Shown piece after piece: positions 35,924 to 44,280 of a stretch of DNA of 64,000 nucleotides; position 1 is the first letter of the stretch, and each line of letters begins with the position of its first letter. The DNA is taken from positions 3,606,001 through 3,670,000 of the forward strand of contig NZ_CP095071.1 in the NCBI RefSeq assembly GCF_022919575.1. The letters run 5' to 3'. The position numbers and the translations under genes were made by a program. Source of the stretch: Gracilibacillus salinarum. GTDB taxonomy: Bacteria > Bacillota > Bacilli > Bacillales > Amphibacillaceae. The notes below the pieces were generated by a model that saw nothing but the letters and a program-made list of their open reading frames with translations, made no database searches and was not told where the DNA came from.

Positions 35924-36766
35924 TTGACTGAAATAAGCAACATTGGGCGCTTTTGTCTGACTGATACTAACGGATATATAATAAATGATGCCGAGTTAAA
36001 GAATATTAATTATGAATATTACAAGGTGATAGAAGAAGTAATGAAAGTGTATAAAAGCCATTTAAAAAACGATCTGCATAGCATATATATTCGTGGATCG
36101 ATTCCTCGGGGATTAGGAATACATAGTATCTCAGACATCGACACTATAGCTGTCACAACAAAACAACCTTCTGAAATCGATGTGCAATGGATAGATGAAG
36201 AGGAACAGGCGTTAACTGAAAAATATACTTGTATAAGCGGGATTGAGTTTAGCTTTTATTGGATGGAAGATGTATTACAAACCAATCATTTTTCTATTAT
36301 CCCATTCATGATTAAGACTCATAGTGTATGTGTGTTGGGAGATGACGTAAGTGAGTTGTTGCCTGATTACAAAGCGGATAAGACACTGGGGAATGAACAC
36401 CTTGTTAACTTATGGGAGCAAATTGAATTAGCAAAAGAAGACCTCATAGGAAATGAAGATAAAGAAGATATATTAGATTGTTGCCGCTGGATTATGAAAA
36501 TCATAGTCAGATCGGGACTTGCACTGGTCATAGAAAAAGAACATAAATATACTAGAGATCTATTCCCTGCCTATAAGCTATTTTCAGATTATTACCCAGA
36601 GAAAGAATCCGCAATGAAACAAGCGTTGAAATACGCTATTGAGCCTGTGGAAGATCCAAAAGAATTAGTAGATTACTTAAATAAAATGGGACCGTGGATG
36701 ACCAAAGAAGCAGAAAAATGGTTGCAAGTACATAATCCAAAAAAGCTAAGGAATATGCCGATATAA
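35924..36766 (+). CDS. Nucleotidyltransferase-fold protein
   Basis: 280 residues, TTG start behind AAAGGAGAGG. GSIPRGLGIHSISDIDTI (about 58-75) is the GS-x10-DxD catalytic motif of the polymerase-beta nucleotidyltransferase superfamily, with metal-binding D72 and D74; a helical C-terminal domain follows, as in aminoglycoside adenylyl/nucleotidyl transferases. Could modify a small molecule such as an aminoglycoside or a nucleic acid; neither is proven. Its neighbours are also small-molecule-modifying enzymes. Confidence 0.75.
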   Translation: MTEISNIGRFCLTDTNGYIINDAELKNINYEYYKVIEEVMKVYKSHLKNDLHSIYIRGSIPRGLGIHSISDIDTIAVTTKQPSEIDVQWIDEEEQALTEKYTCISGIEFSFYWMEDVLQTNHFSIIPFMIKTHSVCVLGDDVSELLPDYKADKTLGNEHLVNLWEQIELAKEDLIGNEDKEDILDCCRWIMKIIVRSGLALVIEKEHKYTRDLFPAYKLFSDYYPEKESAMKQALKYAIEPVEDPKELVDYLNKMGPWMTKEAEKWLQVHNPKKLRNMPI

Positions 36767-36788
36767 ACAAATTCTAAAGGGGGAGTGG

Positions 36789-37396
36789 ATGACATTGTGG
36801 AATTGTGATTTTAAAGTAATGACACAGGAACAAGCGGAGGAAATTACATTCAATTGGCATTATGACGGAGAATATGCTTTTTATCACGGCGCTAACCGTC
36901 CGTAATCCCCCACCTTCAAGATTCGAGAGATGTGGGATAAACGGACGATAACTTCCTGATAAGTTTCGCTAACAATAAGTGGGGATCAAACCCCCCACTT
37001 ATTGAAGTCTCGCTTTATGATATGGAAGCTGATAAAGAGGATCTGGAAGAATTCCTGGATCCGCAAAAACGTGGTAATACTACTTATGCTGTTTTGAATA
37101 ATAACGAATTGATCGGTTTTTTAAGTGCAAAACAAACGGATGATCTAACTGTAGAAATTGGACTGGGATTGAGACCTGAGTTAACGGGACGAGGATACGG
37201 GGAAGCATTCCTAAAAACAAGTATAGCGTTTCTGAGAAGTAAGTTGAATCCAGAAAAGATAAATTTATCCGTAGCGACCTTTAATCAAAGAGCAATCAAA
37301 GTATATAAAAAGATCGGATTCAAGGAATTGAATATCTTTATGCAGGAAACCAATGGTGATACCTATGAATTCTTGAAAATGGAATTGGATTGTTAA
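36789..37396 (+). pseudogene. GNAT acetyltransferase gene split by a PATE-like insertion
   Basis: ATG at 36789 with AAAGGGGGAG upstream. The first part reads MTLWNCDFKVMTQEQAEEIT... up to EYAFY at 36884, then enters the 134-bp element and stops at 36905. From 37019 the frame continues DMEADKEDLEEFLDPQ and goes on to the acetyl-CoA loop LTGRGYGEAFLK and the C-terminal IKVYKKIGFKE. Removing 36885-37018 gives a continuous 157-residue GNAT. A truncated protein from the ATG at 37022 might be made, but it would lack the N-terminal strands. Interruption is certain from sequence; timing unknown. Confidence 0.88.
36885..37018 (+). mobile_element. PATE-like non-autonomous IS200/IS605-type element, copy 2 (134 bp)
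   Basis: Begins CACGGCGCTAACCGTCCGTA right after TTTTTAT and ends GAAGTCTCGCTTTAT. Perfect right-hand hairpin AATAAGTGGGG/CCCCCACTTATT and a left hairpin CCCCCAC/GTGGG. ACCGTCCGT and ACGGACG are a further inverted pair. Ends and interior match copy 1 (12324-12469). The interrupted GNAT gene defines the borders to the base and shows no target duplication. Confidence 0.82.
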
Positions 37397-37443
37397 TAGA
37401 AAGCAAGTTTATTTAGTCTATTCTGTCTAAAGGGGTGCAGAAG

Positions 37444-38241
37444 ATGAGTCATATCCATTTTGAATTTCCCATCACAGAGAAAACATATAAAGTCAAAGGC
37501 GAAAGAAAATTAAAGCTGTACATAATAGAGCCAAAGACACCAAAGAAAAATAGAGCAGCCATTCTCTTCTTTATGGGTGGAACGTTTAAAAAGAATCCTA
37601 ATTCACCTGCACATTTTCAATATCAGGCAAAATACTTTTCTTCTCAAGGCATGGTAGCAATTTGTGTGGACTATCGGAATGGCGAAGATGAGGGGTTCAC
37701 CCCTGTTCAAGCAATTGTCGATGCTAAGTCTGCTGTCAGATGGGTTCGAAGACATAGTGATGACTTAGGGATTGACCCGAATAAGATCGTCATGTGCGGT
37801 TCATCAGCAGGTGGTTATGTTTGTGTGTCTTCCATTATGCTCCAAGGTTTAGATGACGATGAAGAGGAGGATAACCAAACCCCCAATGCTTTAGTTATTT
37901 TTGGTGCTGGTATGGATGGAGTAGATATTATGAGAAGGCGATATCCGCAGTTACTAGACAGGGCAACTGAATTATCACCAATTCATCAAATCAGGAACTG
38001 CTTACCTCCTACTTTATGGTTGAGTGGATCGCAGGAAGAAGATGCGCATAGAGCTGGTGGTCTCTTTGAACAAAATAAAAAATTTATAAAGCAGATGATA
38101 ACTAAAGGGAACGAGATTAAGTTGGTAAGCTATGAAGGTATGGAGCATGGATTTTTTCGCTATGGCAGACATAACAATAAGTATTTCCACATGACTAATA
38201 CAGAAATTAAAGACTTTCTTGAATCGTTAGAGTTTATCTAA
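37444..38241 (+). CDS. Alpha/beta hydrolase (esterase/acetylesterase type)
   Basis: 265 residues from the ATG at 37444, 8 bases after AAGGGG. ILFFMGGTF takes the place of the HGGG oxyanion loop, the nucleophile Ser is in GSSAGGYV (about 121-128), the Asp is probably near LWLSGSQEEDAH and the His in GMEHGFF (about 234-240). Resembles BD-FAE/acetylxylan-esterase-like hydrolases. No signal peptide, so it acts inside the cell. Substrate unknown. Confidence 0.8.
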   Translation: MSHIHFEFPITEKTYKVKGERKLKLYIIEPKTPKKNRAAILFFMGGTFKKNPNSPAHFQYQAKYFSSQGMVAICVDYRNGEDEGFTPVQAIVDAKSAVRWVRRHSDDLGIDPNKIVMCGSSAGGYVCVSSIMLQGLDDDEEEDNQTPNALVIFGAGMDGVDIMRRRYPQLLDRATELSPIHQIRNCLPPTLWLSGSQEEDAHRAGGLFEQNKKFIKQMITKGNEIKLVSYEGMEHGFFRYGRHNNKYFHMTNTEIKDFLESLEFI

Positions 38242-38282
38242 TTTAGATGCAGGATCTGGAATGGACTTGTAAAGGGGAAAAT

Positions 38283-38702
38283 ATGAAAATTAATCAAAAA
38301 ACGAACCAAAAAGATAGAGATTATATAAGAGAAAAAGTAATTGAACATAATATGTTAAATTTGCCGGATGAATTGAAAACGCCAAAAGAGGAAGTGTGTT
38401 TTGTAATAGAAGATGAAGTGGGGGATGTTATTGGCGGAGTAACAGGGACGATGTTTTGGAATCACTTGCATTTAGATTTTTTATGGGTCGAAAATGAGTT
38501 TCGCGGTAAAGGATATGGAAGTGAGTTGTTAAAACAAATCGAAGAGGTTGCAACCGAAAATGAATGCCGGTTGATTTTTCTGGATACGTTTAGCTTTCAA
38601 GCGCCGGAATTTTATAAGAGGAATGGATATAAAATATTTGGTGTGATTGAAGACCATCCAAAAGGGTTCAATCAGTATTTCCTAGAGAAAAGACTGTCCT
38701 AG
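38283..38702 (+). CDS. GNAT-family N-acetyltransferase
   Basis: 139 residues from the ATG at 38283 (AAAGGGGAAA upstream). DFLWVENEFRGKGYGSELLKQIEE is the strand plus acetyl-CoA pyrophosphate loop (R/Q-x-x-G-x-G/A), and FYKRNGYKIFGVI the usual end. Compact single-domain acetyltransferase with unknown acceptor. Confidence 0.85.
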   Translation: MKINQKTNQKDRDYIREKVIEHNMLNLPDELKTPKEEVCFVIEDEVGDVIGGVTGTMFWNHLHLDFLWVENEFRGKGYGSELLKQIEEVATENECRLIFLDTFSFQAPEFYKRNGYKIFGVIEDHPKGFNQYFLEKRLS

Positions 38703-38714
38703 GGAGGGACCGGT

Positions 38715-39194
38715 GTGAAATCAAAGTGGGAGAGTTTGAAAAAAATATTAGGCGGTGAGCTTAAAGGAATTTGTGCTAATCAACTTCATGCTCAACAAAA
38801 TAAAACAGACTTTATTTTTAATACGGTGGAACCTGTTCTGTATATAAAAAATAATGGTTTAATTACGTATTGGAAAGTTGACTGGGGTGAAACCATGGAA
38901 GCTGATGATTATTTGCTGCTTAATGAACAAAGTACTCCTGAGCCAGTTGAATATGAAACGAAAGAAAATTCGCATTATAGACATATTCTGGGAGGATCAG
39001 GTATTGAGGTGCAACAAAAAACTATTCAAAACATTAGCGGCTATGGCTTTAAGGATAGAGACGATACATTCCTAACCACTCTATTACTAGAATTAGAAGA
39101 AGTGTATATATGCATAAAAGCAGGTCCTGTTCTACAAATTGTCATTTCAAATGAAGCATGTGATGAATTACCGGACGTTATTTTTTCTACATAA
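38715..39194 (+). CDS. Hypothetical protein (159 aa)
   Basis: GTG start preceded by AGGGAGGG, 12 bases after the GNAT gene. A soluble protein without signal peptide or TM helix; acidic and rich in beta-prone segments (FIFNTVEPVLYI, YICIKAGPVLQIVIS). No family recognised. The strong ribosome site and tight spacing argue that it is a real gene in the same transcript. Confidence 0.65.
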   Translation: MKSKWESLKKILGGELKGICANQLHAQQNKTDFIFNTVEPVLYIKNNGLITYWKVDWGETMEADDYLLLNEQSTPEPVEYETKENSHYRHILGGSGIEVQQKTIQNISGYGFKDRDDTFLTTLLLELEEVYICIKAGPVLQIVISNEACDELPDVIFST

Positions 39195-39229
39195 GCAACT
39201 AAAAATAACAAGAAAAGAGGTCGTTCCTA

Positions 39230-40012
39230 ATGGGCATTAATTTTCACAATCAAGCAAACCGCACAAGTTATACTACTCGTACCGCTGATCAATCATGGCT
39301 GGAACTATTAAAGAAGATAGTTCCTTTTGAAAACGTATCACAAGCGTTGGATATTGGGTGTGGAGGGGGGATTTATTCCAAGGCATTATCAGATCTTGGC
39401 GCAACTTCGGTTACGGCACTTGATTTTTCTGAAGCGATTCTTGAAGGGGCAAAAGAAAATTGCCGAGATTATCATAATATTTCTTTTGCATACGGCACTG
39501 CTTATGAAACGGCTTTAGAAAGTAACAGTTTTGACTTATTACTTCAGAGAGCACTTATTCATCATATTAAAGACTTAGATACCTGTTTTCATGAAGCGTT
39601 CAGACTAATACAGGATAATGGCCATATTGTTGTGCAAGATCGAACCCCGGAAGATTGTTTGCTAGAAGGGGATAACAGTCATGTCAGGGGCTATTTCTTT
39701 GAATGTTTCCCGCGTTTAATAGAAACAGAAGCAAGCCGACGCTATAAGAGCCACGTTGTAATGGACGCGCTGAAAGAAGCAGGCTTTAAAAATATCAAGG
39801 TAATGCAGTTATGGGAAACAAGGAAAGTTTATCAACAAAAAAAGCAATTATTACATGATATTAGTGAAAGAACCGGCCGCAGCATTTTGCACGAATTAGA
39901 TGACCAAGAATTGCAGTTACTCATTAATCATATCGATGATTCCTTATTGGACAGTACAAACACTCCTATCATTGAAAAAGACAGATGGACGATTTGGGTG
40001 GCTGAAAAATAA
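39230..40012 (+). CDS. Class I SAM-dependent methyltransferase
   Basis: 260 residues, AAAAGAGG upstream. Motif I ALDIGCGGGIYSKAL (about 40-54), motif II VTALDFSEAIL, and the post-motif FDLLLQRALIHHI give a Rossmann-type methyltransferase similar to UbiE/small-molecule methylases. The C-terminal part (residues 170-260) is helical and carries no known domain. Acceptor unknown. Confidence 0.85.
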   Translation: MGINFHNQANRTSYTTRTADQSWLELLKKIVPFENVSQALDIGCGGGIYSKALSDLGATSVTALDFSEAILEGAKENCRDYHNISFAYGTAYETALESNSFDLLLQRALIHHIKDLDTCFHEAFRLIQDNGHIVVQDRTPEDCLLEGDNSHVRGYFFECFPRLIETEASRRYKSHVVMDALKEAGFKNIKVMQLWETRKVYQQKKQLLHDISERTGRSILHELDDQELQLLINHIDDSLLDSTNTPIIEKDRWTIWVAEK

Positions 40013-40096
40013 AGATGTCTGCCCAAACAAAGCACGACAAAACAGGTATCACATAATCAGCAATGCTAAACTGAATAGGAAAGGAGAAGTTTGCTA

Positions 40097-40957
40097 ATGC
40101 AAGGGCTTGAAAAAATGCTGGAGAGCATCGATTATATCGAATGCCATTTGAATGAGGATTTGTTGATGAAGGATATTGCTGCTGTAGCCTGTATGTCTAA
40201 ATTTCATTTTCAACGAATGTTTCTTATGCTTACAGGCTATACAGTTAGTGAATATATTCGAAATCGCCGTCTAACGAAAGCTGCACATGAACTTGTTCAT
40301 TCCAAAGCAAAGGTAATGGATGTTGCTTTGAACTATGGCTATGAAAGCCCTGAGTCTTTCACCAAAGCATTTCGGAAAATGCATGGAATCAGTCCATCAG
40401 CAGCAAAGAAAAATCCGAACTCGTTGAAGGCTTATCCAAAGCTCTCTTTTCAAATTCAGTTAAAGGGTGATGTGGAAATGGATTACAAAATTGTTGAAAA
40501 AGAATCGTTTCAAGTTGTGGGAAAAAGTATCCGAACCTCTTGTGTCGGAGGTGAGAATCACAGAAATATAGCGAATTTCTGGGTAGAATCGAATCAGAAT
40601 GGATTCACAGAGAAGCTTGCTGAGAATGGTGGCAATCTAGGATTATTGGGTATCTGCCTGGATTTTGATCCACAACAGGAGCATATTACTTATTTAATAG
40701 GTGCCGAAAAAAATATCGACGAGTTTCCTAAGGATTGGGAAGAAAGAATGGTTCCAGCTGCAACATGGGCTGTTTTTCCGGTACACGGTCCAATGCCAAA
40801 TGCGATGCCGAAAGTATGGGAGCGGATATTCTCAGAGTGGTTCCCGTCAACAGGCTATCAGCATGCAGGAGGATCAGAAATGGAAGTCTACCCAAGTAAA
40901 CAAGATCCAGCCTCCGAGGATTACTACAGTGAAATTTGGATTCCTATCAAACAATAA
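40097..40957 (+). CDS. AraC-family regulator with GyrI-like ligand domain
   Basis: 286 residues from the ATG at 40097 behind AAGGAGAAG. N-terminal double helix-turn-helix (about 5-105: MKDIAAVACMSKFHFQRMF and YESPESFTKAFRKMHG) and a GyrI-like C-terminal domain (about 125-286) that in relatives such as Rob/BltR-type regulators binds amphipathic drugs. Probably senses a small molecule and switches genes in this block; target not visible. Confidence 0.88.
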   Translation: MQGLEKMLESIDYIECHLNEDLLMKDIAAVACMSKFHFQRMFLMLTGYTVSEYIRNRRLTKAAHELVHSKAKVMDVALNYGYESPESFTKAFRKMHGISPSAAKKNPNSLKAYPKLSFQIQLKGDVEMDYKIVEKESFQVVGKSIRTSCVGGENHRNIANFWVESNQNGFTEKLAENGGNLGLLGICLDFDPQQEHITYLIGAEKNIDEFPKDWEERMVPAATWAVFPVHGPMPNAMPKVWERIFSEWFPSTGYQHAGGSEMEVYPSKQDPASEDYYSEIWIPIKQ

Positions 40958-41089
40958 AAAGTCCAATACAGTTTTTAATTGTCCCAATTTGAAATTAAAC
41001 GTAGTGGAAACATACTGCGAAGGAATGAGACTTTGGCTATGTATCATATTTATGCTAAGTAAGAATCTATCTAATGCTGTGAAATTGTA

Positions 41090-41430
41090 TTTCCATTTGG
41101 TGATTATGACATTTTTACTGTGCTTAGCAAAGCTCCGGGCGTGGAACAGCGAAAAGCAGTGCTAGGCATTATCCATATTAAAGATGAGGTATAGATACTA
41201 AAGGACACCGCCCAAAATGCTAGCTACATTATTAGTTGTAGAGCAAAACCATAGCGTAGCCAACCACGGAGACTCCCGTGGGACGTGCAGGTGATGAAGA
41301 TCCACTTTGTGAAGCGCTTCTCTTCACAAAGTTAGCTTCAGCCGTGCCCCACAGGACGCGGAGTGGTTGGACGGAGCGGTATCATAACACTAAGAACATT
41401 TCAAAATGGTCTCAAGGTTTAAGAGCACAC
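41090..41430. repeat. Inverted-repeat element E (degenerate)
   Basis: CTTAGCAAAGCTCCGGGCGT at the left and ACAGGACGCGGAGTGGTTGG ... GGAGCGGTATC ... ATTTCAAAATGG at the right match, in reverse, element B (22225-22290). The middle holds ACCACGGAGACTCCCGTGGG (hairpin) and GAAGATCCACTT as in element C. I see no gene between 40958 and 41553; the frame at 41278-41523 is translated repeat. Confidence 0.55.
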
Positions 41431-41553
41431 ATCTTGTTACTTGGCAGTTTATACATACAGCACATAAAGAACGCAGGTCATAGCTGCAGTATAGTTGTGG
41501 AAGATTCAAAAAATAAAGCATAAGGATCACTATCAATCAAGGAGGTTACCAAG

Positions 41554-41943
41554 ATGAAGCCAACCATCAATATGATTACGATACCAGTACGAAATCTTGA
41601 AGAATCAGAAGCATTCTACCGGAAGCTGCTGGAAATACCAGAAGAAAAAATTTCAGCAGGCGACGATCATATCGCATTTTTTCTTGAACAAGATATATCA
41701 TTGGTCTTATTTGAAAGGAAAGGATTTGCGGAAATGACAGGACAAGCGAATCAAACATTTGATCATTCAACACTAATTCTCACTCATACTGCCACAAGTG
41801 AGCAAGAGGTAGACAAAGTATTATTAGAAGCGGAAGAAGCAGGTGGCAGTATTTATAAACAAGGTACTTCAGATGAATGGAGCTACACAGGCTATTTCAA
41901 CGATCCGAATGGGCATGTTTGGGAAGTTATCGCCTGGAAGTAA
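41554..41943 (+). CDS. VOC-family (glyoxalase/dioxygenase-fold) protein
   Basis: 129 residues with a near-ideal AAGGAGG ribosome site. Two beta-alpha-beta-beta-beta modules: the first begins INMITIPVRNLEESEAFYRKLLEI, the second contains ...DEWSYTGYFNDPNGHVWEVI, which carries the metal-ligand Glu. The first-module metal ligand is uncertain (His is missing after the first strand). Could be a glyoxalase-like enzyme or a drug-binding resistance protein. Confidence 0.82.
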   Translation: MKPTINMITIPVRNLEESEAFYRKLLEIPEEKISAGDDHIAFFLEQDISLVLFERKGFAEMTGQANQTFDHSTLILTHTATSEQEVDKVLLEAEEAGGSIYKQGTSDEWSYTGYFNDPNGHVWEVIAWK

Positions 41944-41949
41944 CAGTAT

Positions 41950-42549
41950 TTAAGGCGTAGCCCAAATCAAAGATAAATAACCTGATAAATACTGTTCTTT
42001 CTTTATTATCTGTAAATCGGCTTCCTTCACTAATTCAATAATATCTCGATTTTGATGACATCCCACGATTTTTAAAGCTAGCGGATCGATCGTATGCTGC
42101 AGCAAGGCAACAGATTTTCTTGAACTAATTCCGTGTTCCATCATGAGAATTTTTCCGTGAGGCTTACACCATTTTTTGAACTTGGCAAGAACAGAAACTG
42201 GATGTCGGTATGCACATAAGGTCATGGAAGATACGACCGTATCAAAACAATTTTCGTCAAAATCGATAGTCTCGATATTGCTTTCCATGAGTGTTGTAGA
42301 AACGGAATATTCACGGGCCGTTTCCGCAGCGATTTTCAGCATTTCCGGACTGAAATCCACACCTGTTAGTTCCATATCATTCGTATAAATAGGAAAATTA
42401 AGACCGGTACCGATGCCAACTTCCACTACTTTCCCGTATGCCTCAGGAAAGATTTTGTTGCGGAACTTGGACATTCGATCATGGTGCCGACGTTTACTGT
42501 AATAATGAGCCTGTTTATTAAATTTTTTAATTAATGATTGTTGATTCAT
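41950..42549 (-). CDS. Class I SAM-dependent methyltransferase (UbiE-like)
   Basis: 199 residues, AAGGAAG upstream. VVEVGIGTGLNFPIY (about 41-55) is motif I, LTGVDFSPEML motif II, and DTVVSSMTLCAYRHP motif III. It closely follows the small-molecule/quinone methylase pattern. The stop nearly meets the convergent VOC gene (6 bases), with no separate terminator visible. Confidence 0.87.
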   Translation of the reverse strand: MNQQSLIKKFNKQAHYYSKRRHHDRMSKFRNKIFPEAYGKVVEVGIGTGLNFPIYTNDMELTGVDFSPEMLKIAAETAREYSVSTTLMESNIETIDFDENCFDTVVSSMTLCAYRHPVSVLAKFKKWCKPHGKILMMEHGISSRKSVALLQHTIDPLALKIVGCHQNRDIIELVKEADLQIIKKEQYLSGYLSLIWATP

Positions 42550-42629
42550 TGTACCATCTTCCTTTTCCAGTTATCACTTCTACACATAACTAATTCGACG
42601 TTTTTGATCAAAAACCTTTTTACAGGAAA

Positions 42630-42670
42630 GAAAAAATGAGTGCCGGTGGTGGATAAGAGTGGCACTCATC
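42630..42670 (-). terminator. Terminator of the Hsp20 gene
   Basis: On the minus strand ATGAGTGCC and GGCACTCAT form a 9-bp stem, followed by TTTTTTCTTTCC. Confidence 0.85.
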
Positions 42671-42675
42671 ACGAG

Positions 42676-43107
42676 CTAATCCTCGAATTCCTCAATATCA
42701 ATCACACGCTTCTTCTTCCGATCATTAACCAAGCGGTATAGATGAATCGTCATCAGCCCTTGCTTTAAATGAGCAGTAACCCGATCCTCTCTTACTGCAA
42801 AAGGCAAGTCAATTTGTCTTGAGAAATCCCCCTGCATTATTTCCTGTTTGATCAGCTTTCCAGACTGTTCTACCGGAAACAGGGAGCCTTTTAACTCCAG
42901 TACATTGTGATCTACAAAGACGTTCACTTGTTTACGATCCTTAATTCCGGGCAAATTAACATAAATGATTAATTCGCTGTCTAATTCATACATGTTAATC
43001 GCAGGAATAGGTGGTTTTATCATGTGCTCAAAGTCATCCCAAAAGTTTCCGCCGAAAAAATGATCTAAGTTATTTTTCCAATCATTCATATGTTGAAATG
43101 GATCCAA
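42676..43107 (-). CDS. Hsp20/alpha-crystallin-family small heat-shock protein
   Basis: 143 residues; TTG start with AGGGAG 6-7 bases upstream is the best choice. The alpha-crystallin domain covers about 38-140: IPAINMYELDSELIIYVNLPGI, then DLPFAVREDRVTAHLKQGLMTIHL, close to the usual A-x-x-x-n-G-v-L motif. The C-terminal I-x-I tail reads VIDIEE. An ATP-independent holdase, or a spore-associated relative. Divergent from yebE. Confidence 0.87.
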   Translation of the reverse strand: MDPFQHMNDWKNNLDHFFGGNFWDDFEHMIKPPIPAINMYELDSELIIYVNLPGIKDRKQVNVFVDHNVLELKGSLFPVEQSGKLIKQEIMQGDFSRQIDLPFAVREDRVTAHLKQGLMTIHLYRLVNDRKKKRVIDIEEFED

Positions 43108-43211
43108 TTTTCTCTCTCCCTTTTCTTGTAAAGCTGTGGTAAAATAGTGTCGCTATATATTAGGTTATGTGCCTATTTAAATTCTTGTGCAACATCTCGG
43201 AGGTGTACGGC

Positions 43212-43802
43212 TTGTTAGAAAATGCAATTGTAATGGTAGTTATTATCATGGTGATAAATATAATTTATGTATCGCTCTCTACACTGCGGGTGATCTTAAC
43301 GTTGAAGGGGAGACGATACATTGCCGCGTCGATTGGTATATTCGAAATCATGATATACACAGTAGGCCTTGGGTTGGTTCTTGATAATTTGGGAGAAATT
43401 CAAAACTTAATCGCTTATGGACTCGGTTATGGTCTTGGTGTCATTGTCGGATCAATGATTGAGGAAAAACTGGCGCTTGGATATACGACAGTAAATGTGA
43501 TATCGTCCAATCCTGATATTTCCTTTACAAAGCAACTAAGGGATAAAGGTTATGGTGTAACAAGCTGGTACGCCTATGGGATGGACGGTGACCGTTTGTC
43601 GATGCAAATATTATCTCCAAGAAAATATGAGATGCACTTATATGAAACAATTAAATCCATTGACCCTAAGGCATTTATTATTGCGTATGAACCGAAACAA
43701 ATTCATGGTGGGTTCTGGGTGAAGAAAGTAAAGAAAGGGAGGATAATCAAAAGTGTCGAAGAAACAGAAGCACAGCAAGAAGCCAAACAAGATGAAGTTT
43801 AG
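43212..43802 (+). CDS. yebE: UPF0316/DUF2179 membrane protein (YebE-like)
   Basis: 196 residues from TTG 43212, six bases after GGAGGTG; the longer frame adds a leader with no ribosome site. Three TM helices (about 5-25, 38-58, 62-85) with [19 protein letters not shown], then a cytosolic DUF2179 domain. Possible small-ligand sensor or channel; unknown. The order yebE-yebG-purE is conserved in B. subtilis. Confidence 0.88.
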   Translation: MLENAIVMVVIIMVINIIYVSLSTLRVILTLKGRRYIAASIGIFEIMIYTVGLGLVLDNLGEIQNLIAYGLGYGLGVIVGSMIEEKLALGYTTVNVISSNPDISFTKQLRDKGYGVTSWYAYGMDGDRLSMQILSPRKYEMHLYETIKSIDPKAFIIAYEPKQIHGGFWVKKVKKGRIIKSVEETEAQQEAKQDEV

Positions 43803-43971
43803 TGTGGAAGAAGGCGAAACAATCGAAGCATGTCTGGAACGAATTCGACAAGCTGGTTATGAGCCGACGCGAAGAGTGGAGCAGCCTGTTTTTACAGAAG
43901 AAAATGGGCAACCTGTTCCAACTGGAAGAACAATCGAATTTGATGCAAAATTAGCTAAATCCGAACATTAA
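43753..43971 (+). CDS. yebG: NETI-motif protein (YebG-like)
   Basis: 72 residues, GTG start with GGGAGG 10 bases upstream, overlapping yebE by 50 bases in another frame. Lys-rich N-terminus, then the NETI-type segment [20 protein letters not shown]. Function unknown. Its stop codon lies inside the PurR operator of the pur operon. Confidence 0.87.
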   Translation: MSKKQKHSKKPNKMKFSVEEGETIEACLERIRQAGYEPTRRVEQPVFTEENGQPVPTGRTIEFDAKLAKSEH

Positions 43972-44003
43972 AATAGACTGCTATTTTAATGTTCGATTTT
44001 TTG
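43957..44003 (+). promoter_or_regulatory. PurBox pair (PurR operator) that doubles as the yebG terminator
   Basis: AAATCCGAACATT (43957-43969) fits AWWWCCGAACWWT at every position. The inverted partner GTTCG is at 43991-43995, 24 bases beyond the first CGAAC. The same DNA is a perfect hairpin, CGAACATTAAAATAG/CTATTTTAATGTTCG, followed by TTTTTT, so it also terminates yebG, whose TAA is at 43969-43971. The -35 of the pur promoter follows 8 bases later. Confidence 0.82.
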
Positions 44004-44033
44004 TTGACAGACTTCAATCGATCTTGTTATCAT
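44004..44033 (+). promoter_or_regulatory. pur operon promoter
   Basis: TTGACA (44004-44009) and TTATCA after 17 bases (or TATCAT after 18). Confidence 0.85.
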
Positions 44034-44063
44034 ATGAATGTAGTCAAAAAATCTAACACAACA

Positions 44064-44136
44064 AGACCTCGTATAATTTGAGAATAAGGCTCAAAAGTTT
44101 CTACCCGTCACCGTAAATGATGGACTATGAGGGAAG
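44064..44136 (+). promoter_or_regulatory. Purine (guanine-type) riboswitch in the pur operon leader
   Basis: ACCTCGTATAA opens P1, GTTTCTACCCGTCACCGTAAA forms the core and GGACTATGAGGG closes it. C before TATG gives guanine/hypoxanthine specificity. Confidence 0.95.
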
Positions 44137-44182
44137 ATGGACGATGATTTCAAGATAGAAAATCATCAGGATAGTCATGGAA

Positions 44183-44231
44183 ACAAGCCTATTCATCTTC
44201 TCTCCTGATAGAGAATATGGATAGGCTTTTG
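44183..44231 (+). terminator. Riboswitch-controlled terminator before purE
   Basis: AAGCCTATTCAT pairs with ATGGATAGGCTT, with inner TTCTCT/AGAGAA, followed by TTTTG. Long stem consistent with the expression platform. Confidence 0.88.
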
Positions 44232-44280
44232 ATTTATACAAATTTAATAAACAGTAATCGGATAGAAAGTGGGGAGAAAC

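Noticed and set aside
41278-41523. 81-codon frame on the plus strand in the 41 kb gap
   Set aside because: It is a translation of inverted-repeat element E; the same DNA recurs in other gaps, and there is no ribosome site.
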